Source of the DNA: CAVSJJ01 sp963771015 | Lineage (GTDB): Bacteria > Actinomycetota > Actinomycetes > Actinomycetales > Dermatophilaceae | Length of the DNA stretch: 64,000 nucleotides | NCBI GenBank assembly: GCA_963771015.1 | Contig: CAVYRN010000006.1 | Location: 124,001-188,000, forward strand | Direction: 5' to 3' | Part shown: in pieces, positions 44,856 to 55,276 of the stretch | How positions within the stretch are numbered: the first letter of the stretch is position 1 | Layout of the letters: each line of letters begins with the position of its first letter | Made by a program: the position numbers and the translations under genes | Notes under the pieces: generated by a model | Databases searched by the model: none | Seen by the model: only the letters and a program-made list of their open reading frames with translations | What the model was told of the DNA's origin: nothing

Positions 44856-45839
44856 GTGAGCAGCGACTTCCCGGCGGGGCGCCCGGACCAGATGGCCGAG
44901 CTTCTCGAGGTCCTCGACCTCAAGCAGGTCGGCAGCGCCCACGCCGACGTCCGGCCGGTCCTCACGGCGTCGGCGGCCGAGTCGGGCGCGGAGGCCGGGT
45001 TGGCCGACGTCTTCGCCGAGAACATCATCGTCTTCGTCGGCCAGAGCCAGAAGATGCCGCACGGGCGGGTGTTCGGCGGCCAGGTGCTCGCCCAGGGGGT
45101 CATCGCGGCGGGGCGGACGGTCCCGCCGCAGCCCGGCGAGCCGGGCCGGGTGCTGCACTCGCTCCATGCCTACTTCATGCGGCCCGGCGACGACACCCGG
45201 CCGATCCACTTCTCCGTCGAGACGATGCGCGACGGGCGGTCGTTCTCGACCCGGCGGGTCCACGCGATCCAGCACGGCAAGCCGATCCTGTCGATGATCG
45301 CGTCGTTCCAGGAGCCGGCCGGCGGTCTCGACCACCAGGACCCGATGCCGGACGTGCCCGGCCCCGAGGGGCTGAGGTCGCTCAGCGACGTGTTCGCCGG
45401 CATCGACCACCCGGGCGCGCGGCACCTCGCCGAGGGTCGGGCCATCGAGCAGCGGCACGTCGAGGGGAACCTCTATCTCACGCCCGGCCCGGAGCGCGTC
45501 GCCCGCCAGCATGTCTGGCTGCGGGCCATCGGCGCGCTCCCCGACGACCCGCTGGTCCACAGCGCGGTGCTCGCCTACGCGTCGGACTACTCGCTCCTCG
45601 AGCCCGTCATCCGGCGGCACGGGATGGTCTGGACCGACCGTCGGCTACGCCCGGCCAGCCTGGACCACTCCATGTGGTTCCACCGTCCGGGGCGGGCCGA
45701 CGAGTGGGTGCTCTATGCCTCGGAGTCGCCGTCCGCCCAGGGTGGGCGCGGGCTGGGGCTCGGGAAGATGTTCGCCGCCGACGGCACCCTCATCGCAACG
45801 GTCGCCCAGGAGGGCATGATCCGCGTCCGCGAGGGCTGA
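44856..45839 (+). CDS. tesB: Acyl-CoA thioesterase II
   Basis: The 327-residue double-hotdog protein matches TesB: 'VFGGQVLAQGVIAAGRTV' in the first half, 'SLHAYFMRPGDD' and 'YLTPGPERVARQHVWLRA' in the second. It hydrolyses medium- and long-chain acyl-CoA. I chose GTG 44856, which has TAGGGT 7 bases upstream (leaderless pattern); ATG 44892 ('MAELLEVLDL') is an internal alternative. It lies 44 bases after recQ and has its own promoter-like hexamer. Confidence 0.9.
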   Translation: MSSDFPAGRPDQMAELLEVLDLKQVGSAHADVRPVLTASAAESGAEAGLADVFAENIIVFVGQSQKMPHGRVFGGQVLAQGVIAAGRTVPPQPGEPGRVLHSLHAYFMRPGDDTRPIHFSVETMRDGRSFSTRRVHAIQHGKPILSMIASFQEPAGGLDHQDPMPDVPGPEGLRSLSDVFAGIDHPGARHLAEGRAIEQRHVEGNLYLTPGPERVARQHVWLRAIGALPDDPLVHSAVLAYASDYSLLEPVIRRHGMVWTDRRLRPASLDHSMWFHRPGRADEWVLYASESPSAQGGRGLGLGKMFAADGTLIATVAQEGMIRVREG

Positions 45840-45869
45840 CCTCGGCTGGGGTTCCCACCTCCCGGTCGG

Positions 45870-45931
45870 CCGGCGAGGGTGCAGCGCACCCGGACCTCGT
45901 GGGCGGCCGTCGGTCCCCCCTCGCTCGCCGG
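45870..45931. terminator. Nested hairpins between convergent tesB and treZ
   Basis: CCGGCGAG at 45870-45877 pairs with CTCGCCGG at 45924-45931. Inside lies a small GGGTGC-AGC-GCACCC hairpin (45877-45891). This fits a bidirectional terminator in the 125-base gap. Confidence 0.4.
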
Positions 45932-45964
45932 TGGATGCCGATGGACACCGCTGGGGAGGGGCCG

Positions 45965-47783
45965 TCAGGTCGCGACGGTGATGACCGCGACGGAGTCGGC
46001 CGGCAGGCGTATGCCGCAAGCCCCATCCGAGTCGGACCGCACCGTGGCCTCCTCGTCCCAGGCGAGGACGACCTCACCGGACACCGACCCGAGTGGCACG
46101 ATCTGCTCCGCGTCACCGAGGTTCGCCCCCACGACGAGGTCCCGGTGCTGCATGACGACCCACCGGGCATCCTCGTCGACCGACACCGAGACATCCGCAA
46201 GCCGCGTCGGCCCCTCGAGGTGAGCCCGACGGAGCCGGATCAGCGCGGCATACCAGCGCAGCATCCGCGCGTGCGGCGCCGACCCCACCTCCGCCCACGC
46301 CAGCACGCTGCGGTCCCTCGTGGCCGGGTCCTGCGGGTCGGGTACCTCCGAACCGGCCCACCCGTGCCCGGCGAACTCCGCACGGCGCCCCTCAGAGACC
46401 GCCGAGGCGAGCCCCGTATCGGGGAAGCTCGTGAAGAACTGCCACGGCGTCGTGGCGGCCCACTCCTCGCCCATGAAGATCATCGGCGTCCCGGACCAGA
46501 GCAGATAGAGCGCCGCTCCGGCCGCCTGCCGCCCCGGACCAGCCAGGGCCGAGATCCGCTCCCCCAGCGCGCGGTTGCCGACCTGGTCGTGGGTCTGGAG
46601 GTAGCCGAGCAGCCGGCGCCCGTCGAGCCCAGCACGATCGACCCGCGCGCCCCACACCTGGCCGCGGAAGCTCGACCAGCGTCCGTCGTGGAGGAACCCG
46701 TCGGTCAGCACCTTGGCGAGCACCCCGAGCGGACCGAGGTCGGGCACGGCCGAGCAGGCCCCGGCGAAGTCGGCGTAGTAGCCCTGGCTCTCGCCGGTGA
46801 GGACGACGTGCAGCGCGTGGTGGACGTCGTCGTCCCACTGGGCCCGCATCCCCCGGCCCCCGTCGGCGGTCGACGTGACCATCGCGACGTCGTTGAGGTC
46901 GCTCTCGGCGATGAGCCCGAGCGGACGGGCGACCTCTGACTCCAGGGCTGCCACCGCGTCGGACAGCTCCTCGAGCAGATGCTCGTCGCTCTCGTCGCGC
47001 AGCTCGTGGACGGCGTCGAGCCGCAGGGCGTCGACGTGGAAGTCGCGCAGCCAGTGCAGCGCGTTGTCGATGACGAAGCCTGCGCACCTCCGAGTTGTGT
47101 CGGGCATCGAGGTTGACCGCCGGTCCCCACGGCGTCTGGTGCTCGTCGGTGAAGTACGGGCCGAACCGGGCGAGGTAGTTGCCGCTCGGGCCGAGATGGT
47201 TGTGGACGACGTCGAGGCACACCCCGAGGCCGAGCCCGTGACATGCATCGACGAACCGCTGGAACGCCTCCGGCCCGCCGTAGGGGTCGTGGACGGCATA
47301 CAGGTCGACCCCGTCGTAGCCCCAGCCCCACCGCCCGGGGAACCCGGCGACGGGCATGACCTCGACAAGGTCGACGCCGAGGTCGGCGAGGTGACCGAGC
47401 CGACCGATGGCCGCGTCGAAGGTCCCCTCAGGCGTGAACGTCCCGACGTGCAGCTCGTAGACCACGCCGCCGAGCACACCCTCGCCGCCGCGCGTGCCCA
47501 GCCAGCCCGCGTCGGTCCACGCGAAGGCCATGGCGTCGAACACCCGGCTCGGCCCGTCGACACCGTGCGGCTGCCAGGCGCTGCGCGGGTCGGGCACCGC
47601 CGGCCCCTCCCCGTCGAGGACGAAGGCATAGTCGAGAACGTCGTAGGTCGTCTCGTCGTCGCCCGCCCAGCGCCACCAGCCGCCGCCGTCCGGGCTCATC
47701 GCGTCGCGGTGGTGCGCACCGTCGGGCGATCCGACCTCGATCTCGACCTTACGACGGCCCGGCGCCCATACCCGGATCGTCAC
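45965..47783 (-). pseudogene. treZ: Malto-oligosyltrehalose trehalohydrolase, interrupted by a +1 frameshift
   Basis: The GH13 enzyme releases trehalose from malto-oligosyltrehalose. The N-terminal part ('TIRVWAPGRRKVEIEV', 'VYELHVGTFTPEGTFDAAIG', 'VCLDVVHNHLGPSGNYL') and the C-terminal part ('DALRLDAVHEL', 'LIAESDLND', 'LQTHDQVGN') lie in different frames. They join at 'EVRR-FVIDNALHWL', where one extra base, probably C at 47078, breaks the frame (AGG-C-TTC). Length is 3n+1. GTG 47783 overlaps treY by GTGA. If the base is an error, the protein is 605 residues, normal for TreZ. Last gene of the glgX-treY-treZ unit. Confidence 0.88.
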
Positions 47784-50282
47784 GCGCGCACCAGGAGGGC
47801 CACCGGCAGGGTGCCGAGGACGTCGGCGACGAGGACCCCCTCGTCGGGCGCGGCAGGCCCGTCGACGACGGCTCCGGAGAGCTGGTCCCGCCATCGGCCC
47901 GGCGGCAGCGCCAGCCGGGCCCCGCCCCACCCGCCGTGCCGCGCGAGCCGGGTCGCGAACCGGGTGACGACCGTGACCGCACCCGGGCCGGTGTCGTCGC
48001 CTCGGGCGAAGGCGAGGACGTGCTCGCTACCGGAGGGGACGGCGGCATACGTCGCCTCCTCGCCGACGAACCACTGCGGATGGTCGCGGCGCAGCCGCAG
48101 TGCCCGCGAGGTGACGAGCAGCTTCTCGTCGTCGAGGTCGGTGGGCGCCGCGCCGCCGTCGAGCCGCTCCAGCCGGGCCAGTCGCTCGGCGTAGTCGACG
48201 GCCCCTCTGTTGTCGGGGTCGACGAGGGCGAGGGTGACCAGCTCGGTGCCCTGGTAGACGTCGGGGACCCCGGGCATGGTCAGCTGGACGAGCTTCTGGG
48301 CGAGAACCGTCGCCCGGGTGCTCGACGCCGAGTCCGACCCCCAGCGATCGAGGTGGGTGGCCACGGCGGGGTCGTCGAGAAGCGCCACGGCGAACGAGGT
48401 GACCTCCTCCTCGTATGCCGCGTCCCCGTCGACCCAGCCGGTGTGCGTCGCGGCCTCGCGGACGGCCTTGACGAGGTAGTCGACGAGGCGGTCGGCACCG
48501 ATCGGCCACGTCCCGACGAGGGTCTGCCAGATGAGGTACTCGGTCGGCGGGTCCACCAGGTCGCCGCGATGCCGAGCGCCGATCCGGCTCGCCTCGAGCA
48601 CCCAGGGCTCCCAGTCGCGCGCGCGCTCCGCGAGGACGGACAGCCGGGCCCGGACGTCCTCGGACCGCTTGGTGTCGTGCGTCGACAGGGTCGTCATCGA
48701 CACTGGCCAGTCGGCCAGCCGGTGCGCCGCGTCGACGTGGAAGGCGTCCACGCTCATCGACAGCTCCTCGGGGTGGCCGCCCACCTCGTTCGCCCCGGCG
48801 AGGCGCCACCACCGGTAGAACGCCGTGTCCTCGATGCCCTTGGCCATGACGGGTCCGCAGGTCTGCTGGAAGCGCACGACGAGCTCGGCGAGCGACTCCG
48901 CTGCCGCACCGTCCGCGGCGGCCAGGCCGCCCCGCGCGGCCTTCTGGTCCTCGCCGATGAGCAGCAGCTCGAGGTCGGCGAGCACCTCGTGGTCCGCGGC
49001 GTCGAGCGTGACCCGGGCGCGGGCCACGGCATCGCGCAGCACCGCCACCTGCTCTGGTGGGGCCGGCTCGCCCGGGACGATGTAGGCGCGGTAGCGGTCC
49101 ATGGCGACGAGGAGCGCCGCCAGGCACCGTCGGTAGGCGACCAGGTCCGCCTCCGGGCGCAGCCGGCCGACGAGCCGGACCAGCCGGTCGACCTCGGCGC
49201 TCAGCTTCTGGTCGACGACCTCGCGCTTGGCTGCCGTGACCACCGCGGCGAGGTCGGGTGAGGCAGGGTCGTGGCGCCGCCACAGCCGGTCGAGGTCCGG
49301 TCCGCCCGTCGGGTCGGTGAGGACCTGCTGGACCCGCAGCAGGGCGTCGTAGCCCGTCGTCCCCGCACACTGCCAGTCCGTCGGCAGGTCCTCGCCCGGC
49401 GCGAGGATCTTCTCGGCCACGACCCACGAGCCGCCGGTGGCCTCGGCCAGCCCGGCGAGGTAGCCACCGGGATCGGCGAGCCCGTCGGGGTGGTCGATCC
49501 GGAACCCGTCGAGCGATCCCTCGTGGAACAGGTCGAGGAGCAGCGCGTGCGTCGCCTCGAACACATGGTGCTTCTCGACGCGCACCGCGATGAGCGAGGT
49601 GACGTCGAAGAACCGCCGGTAGTTGAGCCAGGACTCGCCGCTGCGCCAGCCGGCGAGCCGGTAGCCCTGCGCCGCCACGAGATCAGGCAGGTCGAGGTGC
49701 TCGGTGCCGGGCCGCACCGGGAACTCGTGGTCGTGGTAGCGCAGGACGGTCTCGTCGCGGGCCGCACCGCCGTCGCGCGGCGAGCGCGAGCTCACCACTG
49801 GCGAGGACGACGTCGAGGGGCTGGCCGAGGACCGGCATGAGGATCCGGCCGTCGTCGACGTCCCAGGCGATGTCGAACCAGGGTGCGTACGACGAGTCCG
49901 CCCCGTACTTGAGGAGCGACCACAGCGGACCGTTGAGGTGGGCGGGAGTGGGGACGGCCATGTGGTTGGGCACGACGTCGACGACGAGGCCGAGTCCGGA
50001 TGCGCGCGCCGCCGTGACGAGCCGGTCGAAGCCGGGGAGTCCGCCGGCCTCGGCGCTCAGCTGGTTGTGGTCGACGACGTCGTAGCCGTGGACCGAGCCG
50101 TGCATCGCCTGGAGGATCGGTGAGAGATAGAGGTGGGTCACCCCCAGCGCGGCCAGGTATGCGGCCTGGTCGGCGGCCTGCGCGAAGCCGAAGCCGCCGT
50201 GCACCTGGAGCCGGTAGGTCGACGCCGGGACCACCCGCCCGGTTGCGGGGCGGTGGGTCGAGGTGGATCCGGGCACCGGCAT
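47780..50282 (-). pseudogene. treY: Malto-oligosyltrehalose synthase, interrupted by a +1 frameshift
   Basis: The GH13 enzyme turns the reducing-end maltose of malto-oligosaccharides into trehalose by rearrangement. N-terminal part: 'PASTYRLQVHGGFGFAQAAD', 'YLSPILQAMHGSVHGYDVVDH', 'VVDVVPNHMA'. C-terminal part in another frame: 'YHDHEFPV', 'NYRRFFDVTSLIAVRVE', 'DGFRIDHPDGLADP', 'VVAEKILAPGEDLP', 'MTTLSTHDTKRSEDVRARL'. The frames join at about 49772-49782 ('GELALA' to 'DGGAARDE'), where one base is extra in a GCGCG-rich stretch. Length is 3n+1; corrected length about 833. ATG 50282 lies 5 bases after the glgX stop. Confidence 0.88.
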
Positions 50283-50287
50283 ACGGC

Positions 50288-52504
50288 TCAGCTCCTCGGC
50301 TGTGCGCTCGGACGGGTACGGGACCGTTCCGCCGCCGACCCGGGCGAGGGCTTGGGGGTCGCCGTGACCATGATCGGCGGCGCCGGGACCTCGGCGGGGT
50401 CGCGCGGGTGGCGCAGGACGATGAGCGAGCGTGCCTCGACGACGAGGTCGGCGGCGGCCTGGTACCAGACCGGCTCGAGCAGGTCGGGCGCCGTGTCGAC
50501 CTCCGTCTGCCACCAGTCGCCCCACTCTGACGGAGGCAGGACGAAGGGCTGGGCGTCGCGCGCGGCGTTGTAGAGGATGAGGAAGTCGTCGCCGACGATG
50601 GACTGGCCGCGGGCGTCGGGCTCGGGGATGGCCTCGCCGTTGAGGAAGACCATCATCGTGCGAGCGGCACCGTCGGCCCAGTCCTGCTCGGCCATCGACT
50701 CGGCGGCCGGGTTGAACCAGTGGATGTCGCCGAGGGAGGACTCGCCGCCGTGCTCGGCGCTGCCGGCGAAGAACCGGCGACGCCGGAAGACGGCGTGGCT
50801 GCGGCGAAGTCGGACCAGGCCACGGGTGAACTCCAGGAGGGCCTTCTGGTCGGGGCCGAGGTCCCAGTCGACCCACGAGATCTCGTTGTCCTGGCAGTAG
50901 ACGTTGTTGTTGCCGCGCTGGGACCGGCACATCTCGTCGCCGTGGGCGATCATCGGGACGCCCTGGCTGACCATGAGCGTGGTGAGGAAGTTCTTCTGTT
51001 GGCGCAGCCGCAGGTCGTTGACCTCACGGTCGTCGGTGGGCCCCTCGACGCCGCAGTTCCAGGACCGGTTGTGGCTCTCGCCGTCGCGGCCGTCCTCACC
51101 GTTCGCCTCGTTGTGCTTGTCGTTGTAGGAGACGAGGTCACGCAGCGTGAAGCCGTCGTGCGCCGTGATGAAGTTGATCGAGGCGATGGGCTTGCGGCCG
51201 CTGTGCTCGTAGAGGTCGGAGGAGCCGGTGATCCGGGAGGCGAACTCACCCAGGGTGGCCGGCTCGCCGCGCCAGAAGTCACGGACGGTGTCGCGGTACT
51301 TGCCGTTCCACTCGGTCCACAGCGGCGGGAAGTTGCCGACCTGGTAGCCGCCGTCGCCGACATCCCACGGCTCGGCGATGAGCTTGACCTGGGAGATGAC
51401 CGGGTCCTGCTGGATGAGGTCGAAGAACGCCGACAGCTTGTCGACCTCGTGGAACTGCCGGGCCAGGGTGGCCGCGAGGTCGAACCGGAACCCGTCGACG
51501 TGCATCTCGGTCACCCAGTAGCGCAGGCTGTCCATGATGAGCTGCAGAACGTGCGGGTTGCGCATGAGCAGGCTGTTGCCGGTGCCCGTCGTGTCGTAGT
51601 AGTGCTCCTTGGCGTCGTCGACGAGGCGGTAGTAGGACGCGTTGTCGATGCCCCGGAAGCAGATGGTGGGGCCCTTGTCGTTGCCCTCGGCCGTGTGGTT
51701 GTAGACGACGTCGAGGATGACCTCGATGTCGGCCTCGTGGAGCGCCTTGACCATCGCCTTGAACTCGGTGACCTGCTGTCCCCGCTGGTCCCGGGCGTAG
51801 CCGTTGTGGGGCGCGAGGAAGCCGATGGTGTTGTAGCCCCAGTAGTTGGACAGCCCCTGCGCCTGGAGCGAGGTGTCCTGGACGAACTGGTGTACCGGCA
51901 TCAGCTCGATCGCGGTGACGCCGAGCTCGGTGAGGTGGTCGATGATGGCCGGGTGGCCGATGGCCTCGTAGGTGCCGCGGATCTCCTCGGGGACGTCCGG
52001 GTGGGTCATCGTCAGGCCCTTGACGTGGGCCTCGTAGATGACGCTCTCGTGGTACTCGTGGCGGGGTGGGCGGTCGTGGCCCCAGTCGAAGAAGGGGCTG
52101 GTCACGACGCCGAGCAGGGTCTTGCCGAGGCTGTCGTCGGTGTTGCGCTTCGTCGGGTCCTCGAAGTCGTAGGAGAACAGGGCCGGGTCGTTCTGGATCT
52201 GCCCGTCGATGGCCTTGGCGTAGGGGTCGAGGAGGAGCTTGTTCGGGTCGCAGCGGTGCCCGTTGCTCGGGTCGTAGGGTCCGTGGACCCGGTAGCCGTA
52301 GAGCTGCCCCGGGCGCAGACCCGGGACGTGGCCGTGCCAGACGAAGCCGTCGACCTCGGGCAGGTCGAGCCGGGTCTCGGCGCCCTCGTCGTCGATCAGG
52401 CACAGTTCGACCCGCTCGGCGACCTCGGAGAACAGCGCGAAGTTGACACCGCTCCCGTCATACGTCGCCCCGAGGGGGTATGCCGTTCCAGGCCAGATCT
52501 CCAT
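50288..52504 (-). CDS. glgX: Glycogen debranching enzyme GlgX/TreX type
   Basis: The 738-residue GH13 isoamylase-type enzyme cleaves alpha-1,6 branches of glycogen. An N-terminal CBM48-like domain ('MEIWPGTAYPLGATYDGSGVNFALF') is followed by catalytic motifs 'DVVYNHTAEG' (I), 'GFRFDLAATLARQ' (nucleophile, about 337), 'LIAEPWDVG' (acid/base, about 373) and 'FITAHDGFTL' (about 443). A Pro/Ser-rich tail of about 30 residues is added at the C-terminus. It heads the glgX-treY-treZ unit, so it supplies linear malto-oligosaccharides to TreY. Confidence 0.95.
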   Translation of the reverse strand: MEIWPGTAYPLGATYDGSGVNFALFSEVAERVELCLIDDEGAETRLDLPEVDGFVWHGHVPGLRPGQLYGYRVHGPYDPSNGHRCDPNKLLLDPYAKAIDGQIQNDPALFSYDFEDPTKRNTDDSLGKTLLGVVTSPFFDWGHDRPPRHEYHESVIYEAHVKGLTMTHPDVPEEIRGTYEAIGHPAIIDHLTELGVTAIELMPVHQFVQDTSLQAQGLSNYWGYNTIGFLAPHNGYARDQRGQQVTEFKAMVKALHEADIEVILDVVYNHTAEGNDKGPTICFRGIDNASYYRLVDDAKEHYYDTTGTGNSLLMRNPHVLQLIMDSLRYWVTEMHVDGFRFDLAATLARQFHEVDKLSAFFDLIQQDPVISQVKLIAEPWDVGDGGYQVGNFPPLWTEWNGKYRDTVRDFWRGEPATLGEFASRITGSSDLYEHSGRKPIASINFITAHDGFTLRDLVSYNDKHNEANGEDGRDGESHNRSWNCGVEGPTDDREVNDLRLRQQKNFLTTLMVSQGVPMIAHGDEMCRSQRGNNNVYCQDNEISWVDWDLGPDQKALLEFTRGLVRLRRSHAVFRRRRFFAGSAEHGGESSLGDIHWFNPAAESMAEQDWADGAARTMMVFLNGEAIPEPDARGQSIVGDDFLILYNAARDAQPFVLPPSEWGDWWQTEVDTAPDLLEPVWYQAAADLVVEARSLIVLRHPRDPAEVPAPPIMVTATPKPSPGSAAERSRTRPSAQPRS

Positions 52505-52698
52505 GGCCGCCTTCCGCTGCGCCGGGGGTATCCGGCCTCCAGTGTGGTCCAACCGCGCCGGTAGGCGCGGGTGGGGACCACGCCGTCCCCACCGTGGCGC
52601 GCGTCTCGGACGGCGCCGGTGTGCCGGCCCTCGACGCTGGTCTATGGTCAGCACACCTGAACGCACAACCTACCGAAGAACGGGAAGGAATCCCGATT

Positions 52699-53454
52699 GT
52701 GAGCACCGAGCGAGTTGCCATCGTGACTGGAGCGGCCCGTGGGATCGGCGCGGCGACGGCCGCCCGACTCGCCGCCGACGGACACGCGGTCGCCGTGGTC
52801 GATCTCGACGAGAGCGCCTGCGAAACCGTCGCCGCGTCGATCCGCGCCGCGGGTGGGCGGGCCGTCGGGGTGGGCGTCGACGTCTCGGACGCCGCCCAGG
52901 TCGCCGCTGGGGTGGCCCGGGTGGCCGAGGAGCTCGGCCCGCCGGTCATCCTCGTCAACAACGCCGGGATCATTCGCGACAACCTTCTCTTCAAGATGAC
53001 CGAGGACGACTGGGACGCCGTCATGAACGTCCATCTCAAGGGGGCGTTCCTCATGTCCCGGGCATGCCAGGCCTACATGACGAAGGAGACCTACGGCCGG
53101 ATCGTCAACCTGTCCTCGTCCTCGGCCCAGGGCAACCGCGGCCAGGCCAACTACTCGGCGGCCAAGGCCGGCATGCAGGGGTTCACCAAGACCCTCGCCA
53201 TCGAGCTGGGCAGGTTCGGGGTGACCGCGAACGCCGTCGCGCCGGGCTTCATCCAGACCGACATGACCCGCTCCACGGCCGAGCGGCTCGGGGTGCCCTT
53301 CGAGGACTTCATCGCCTTCTCCGCCCAGCAGATCCCCGTCCAGCGGGTCGGCCAGCCCGAGGACATCGCGGCCACGATCAGCTTCCTCTGCTCACCGGAG
53401 GCCGGGTTCGTGTCCGGCCAGGTCATCTACGTGGCCGGCGGCCCGCTCGACTGA
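52699..53454 (+). CDS. 3-oxoacyl-ACP reductase-like short-chain dehydrogenase
   Basis: The 251-residue SDR has the NAD(P)-binding 'TGAARGIGAATA' (residues 10-21), 'NNAGII' near 88, catalytic Ser in 'NLSSSSAQGN', 'YSAAK' (Tyr/Lys, about 153-157) and 'PGFIQTDM'. These match FabG-type reductases. Asp in 'VVDLDES' at the end of strand 2 favours NAD over NADP. GTG start at 52699 has AAGGA 10 bases upstream. It is divergent from glgX. Proximity to an acyl-CoA dehydrogenase gene suggests fatty-acid metabolism. Confidence 0.88.
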   Translation: MSTERVAIVTGAARGIGAATAARLAADGHAVAVVDLDESACETVAASIRAAGGRAVGVGVDVSDAAQVAAGVARVAEELGPPVILVNNAGIIRDNLLFKMTEDDWDAVMNVHLKGAFLMSRACQAYMTKETYGRIVNLSSSSAQGNRGQANYSAAKAGMQGFTKTLAIELGRFGVTANAVAPGFIQTDMTRSTAERLGVPFEDFIAFSAQQIPVQRVGQPEDIAATISFLCSPEAGFVSGQVIYVAGGPLD

Positions 53455-53505
53455 GCCCTGGACGAGGCCGACGGCCGGCCCACCCGGTCCACCACTCCGT
53501 CGGGG

Positions 53506-53991
53506 TCAGGGAGCCGGGCGCAGGGCGAGCATGGGCAGGTCCTCGACGAGGCGGCGGCGCGCGTCGTCCGACCCGTCGTAGGTCCAGCCCAGCAGCCGGG
53601 ACAGGACCGGGCGGAAGAGCGGCATGAACGCCCGGTTGCGCCGCTCGTAGTCCACGAAGACGGTGATCGCCTCGTCGGTGTCGAGCACCCGGTGGGCCGC
53701 CCGACGCGGCCCGCTTCCGAAGTCGACGTAGGCCGGGCCGCCGGCGGTGATGTTACGGAACCAGTCGGCGCTCCGGCCGAAACCGGACACGACGACCGCC
53801 TCCCCCGTGCCCCTGTCGTAGCGGACCACCTCGACGACGACGTGGAACTCCCTGCCGGACGTCCGCCCGGTGTGGGTGAGCCGGACGAGGCGGTGGCCGA
53901 GGACGCGTCCGGCGCCGACGGCATACAGCTTGTTCGGGAGGACGAATGCCGCGTGCAGCCACGACGGCATCTGCTGCGAGGGGGTGGCCAT
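53506..53991 (-). CDS. Nitroreductase-family deazaflavin (F420)-dependent protein
   Basis: The 161-residue DUF385/Ddn-like protein has 'LTHTGRTSGREFHVVVEVVRYD' (residues about 38-59), 'VVSGFGRSADWFRNITAGG' (about 66-84) and 'YERRNRAFMPLF', typical of F420H2-binding split barrels. Start ATG 53991 is preceded by GGGGGG; two in-frame ATGs upstream would add only short, unlike-family sequence. It is the second such protein in the window, the other being at 40074-40706. Substrate unknown. Confidence 0.82.
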   Translation of the reverse strand: MATPSQQMPSWLHAAFVLPNKLYAVGAGRVLGHRLVRLTHTGRTSGREFHVVVEVVRYDRGTGEAVVVSGFGRSADWFRNITAGGPAYVDFGSGPRRAAHRVLDTDEAITVFVDYERRNRAFMPLFRPVLSRLLGWTYDGSDDARRRLVEDLPMLALRPAP

Positions 53992-54053
53992 GCCCCCCAT
54001 CACAGCACACCCGGCCACGAGCGCCGCGGGTCCGGCCGGGTGCGGGGTCGGGC

Positions 54054-55199
54054 TCAGAGGCCGAGGTCGCGGCCGATGAGCTCCTTCATGATCTCGTTCG
54101 AGCCGGCCCAGATCTTGGTGACGCGGGCGTCACGCCAGGCACGCGCGACCCGGTACTCGTTCATGAAGCCGTAGCCGCCGTGCAGCTGGACGCACTCGTC
54201 GAGGACGTCGTTCTGGACCTGGGCGCTCCACCACTTGGCCTTGGCTGCGTCGATGGCGCTCAGCCTGCCCTCGGCGTGCGCCTCGATGCAGTCGTCGACG
54301 TAGGCCTCGGCGACCTCGATCGCCGTGACGAGCTCGGCGATCTTGAACTTGTTGTGCTGGAAGGACCCGATCGGCTGGCCGAAGGCCTTGCGCTCCTTGG
54401 TGTACTCGATCGTCTCCAGCAGGATCTGCTTGGCGTGCGCGACGTTCGAGCAGGCCGCGCCGACCCGCTCCTGGGGAAGTCGCTGCATCATCGCGATGAA
54501 GCCCATCCCCTCGGGGCCGATCCGGTTCTCGTCGGAGACCCGGACGTTGTCGAAGAACAGCTCGGCGGTGTCGGACTCCTCCTGGCCGACCTTGTCGAGC
54601 TTGCGGCCGCGGGTGAAGCCGGGCATGCCCTCCTCGATCATGAACAGGGTGATGCCCTTGGCGCCCTTGGACGGGTCGGTCCGGGTGGCCACGATGATGA
54701 GGTCCGCCTGGTAGCCGTTCGTGATGAACGTCTTCGACCCGTTGATGACCCACCCGTCACCGTCGCGGACGGCGCTCGTCTTGAGCGCCGCGAGGTCCGA
54801 GCCGCCGCCGGGCTCGGTCATCGCGATGGCGCAGATCTTCTCGCCCGAGGCCATCGGGGGGAGCCAGCGCTGCTTCTGCGCCTCGGTGCCGAGGTCGACG
54901 ATGTAGGGCGGGCAGACGTCGGAGTGGATGCCGAAGCACGAGGACACGGCCGCGTTGAAGCCCGAGATGACCTCGGCGGAGACGGCGTTGAACCGGTAGT
55001 CCCCCGCCCCCATGCCGCCGTACTCCTCGGGGATGTCGAGGCCGAGCAGGCCCTGCTTGCCGGCCTCGAGCCAGATGTCGCGCTCGATGGCGTGGACGTC
55101 GATCATCTGCTGGGCGCGCGGCTTGAGGGTGCGCTCGACGAACTCCGCGACCGACTCGCGGAACGACTCGTGATCGGGACCGTAGATGTTCCTGGGCAT
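54054..55199 (-). CDS. Acyl-CoA dehydrogenase
   Basis: The 381-residue flavoenzyme makes the trans-2 double bond in beta-oxidation. Signature 1 'ICAIAMTEPGGGSDLAALKT' (residues about 120-139) and signature 2 'QLHGGYGFMNEYRVARAWRDARV' near the C-terminus are complete, with the catalytic Glu expected in the final third. The start ATG 55199 is divergent from the tetR gene across a 93-base gap that holds a palindromic operator, so this gene is probably repressed by the TetR protein. Confidence 0.92.
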   Translation of the reverse strand: MPRNIYGPDHESFRESVAEFVERTLKPRAQQMIDVHAIERDIWLEAGKQGLLGLDIPEEYGGMGAGDYRFNAVSAEVISGFNAAVSSCFGIHSDVCPPYIVDLGTEAQKQRWLPPMASGEKICAIAMTEPGGGSDLAALKTSAVRDGDGWVINGSKTFITNGYQADLIIVATRTDPSKGAKGITLFMIEEGMPGFTRGRKLDKVGQEESDTAELFFDNVRVSDENRIGPEGMGFIAMMQRLPQERVGAACSNVAHAKQILLETIEYTKERKAFGQPIGSFQHNKFKIAELVTAIEVAEAYVDDCIEAHAEGRLSAIDAAKAKWWSAQVQNDVLDECVQLHGGYGFMNEYRVARAWRDARVTKIWAGSNEIMKELIGRDLGL

Positions 55200-55258
55200 G
55201 ACTCTCCTGAGGGGCGGCTCCGCCCGAGCCGGGGCGGGATGGCTGGCTCATCACCGTG

Positions 55259-55276
55259 ACTAAGCGCTTGCTTAGT
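55259..55276. promoter_or_regulatory. TetR operator between acyl-CoA dehydrogenase and tetR genes
   Basis: ACTAAGC-GCTT-GCTTAGT is a perfect 7-base inverted repeat with a 4-base centre. It is AT-rich in a GC-rich region and overlaps a candidate -10 TAGTTT (55273-55278) of tetR. Such dyads are typical TetR operators that sense acyl-CoA or related effectors. Confidence 0.75.
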
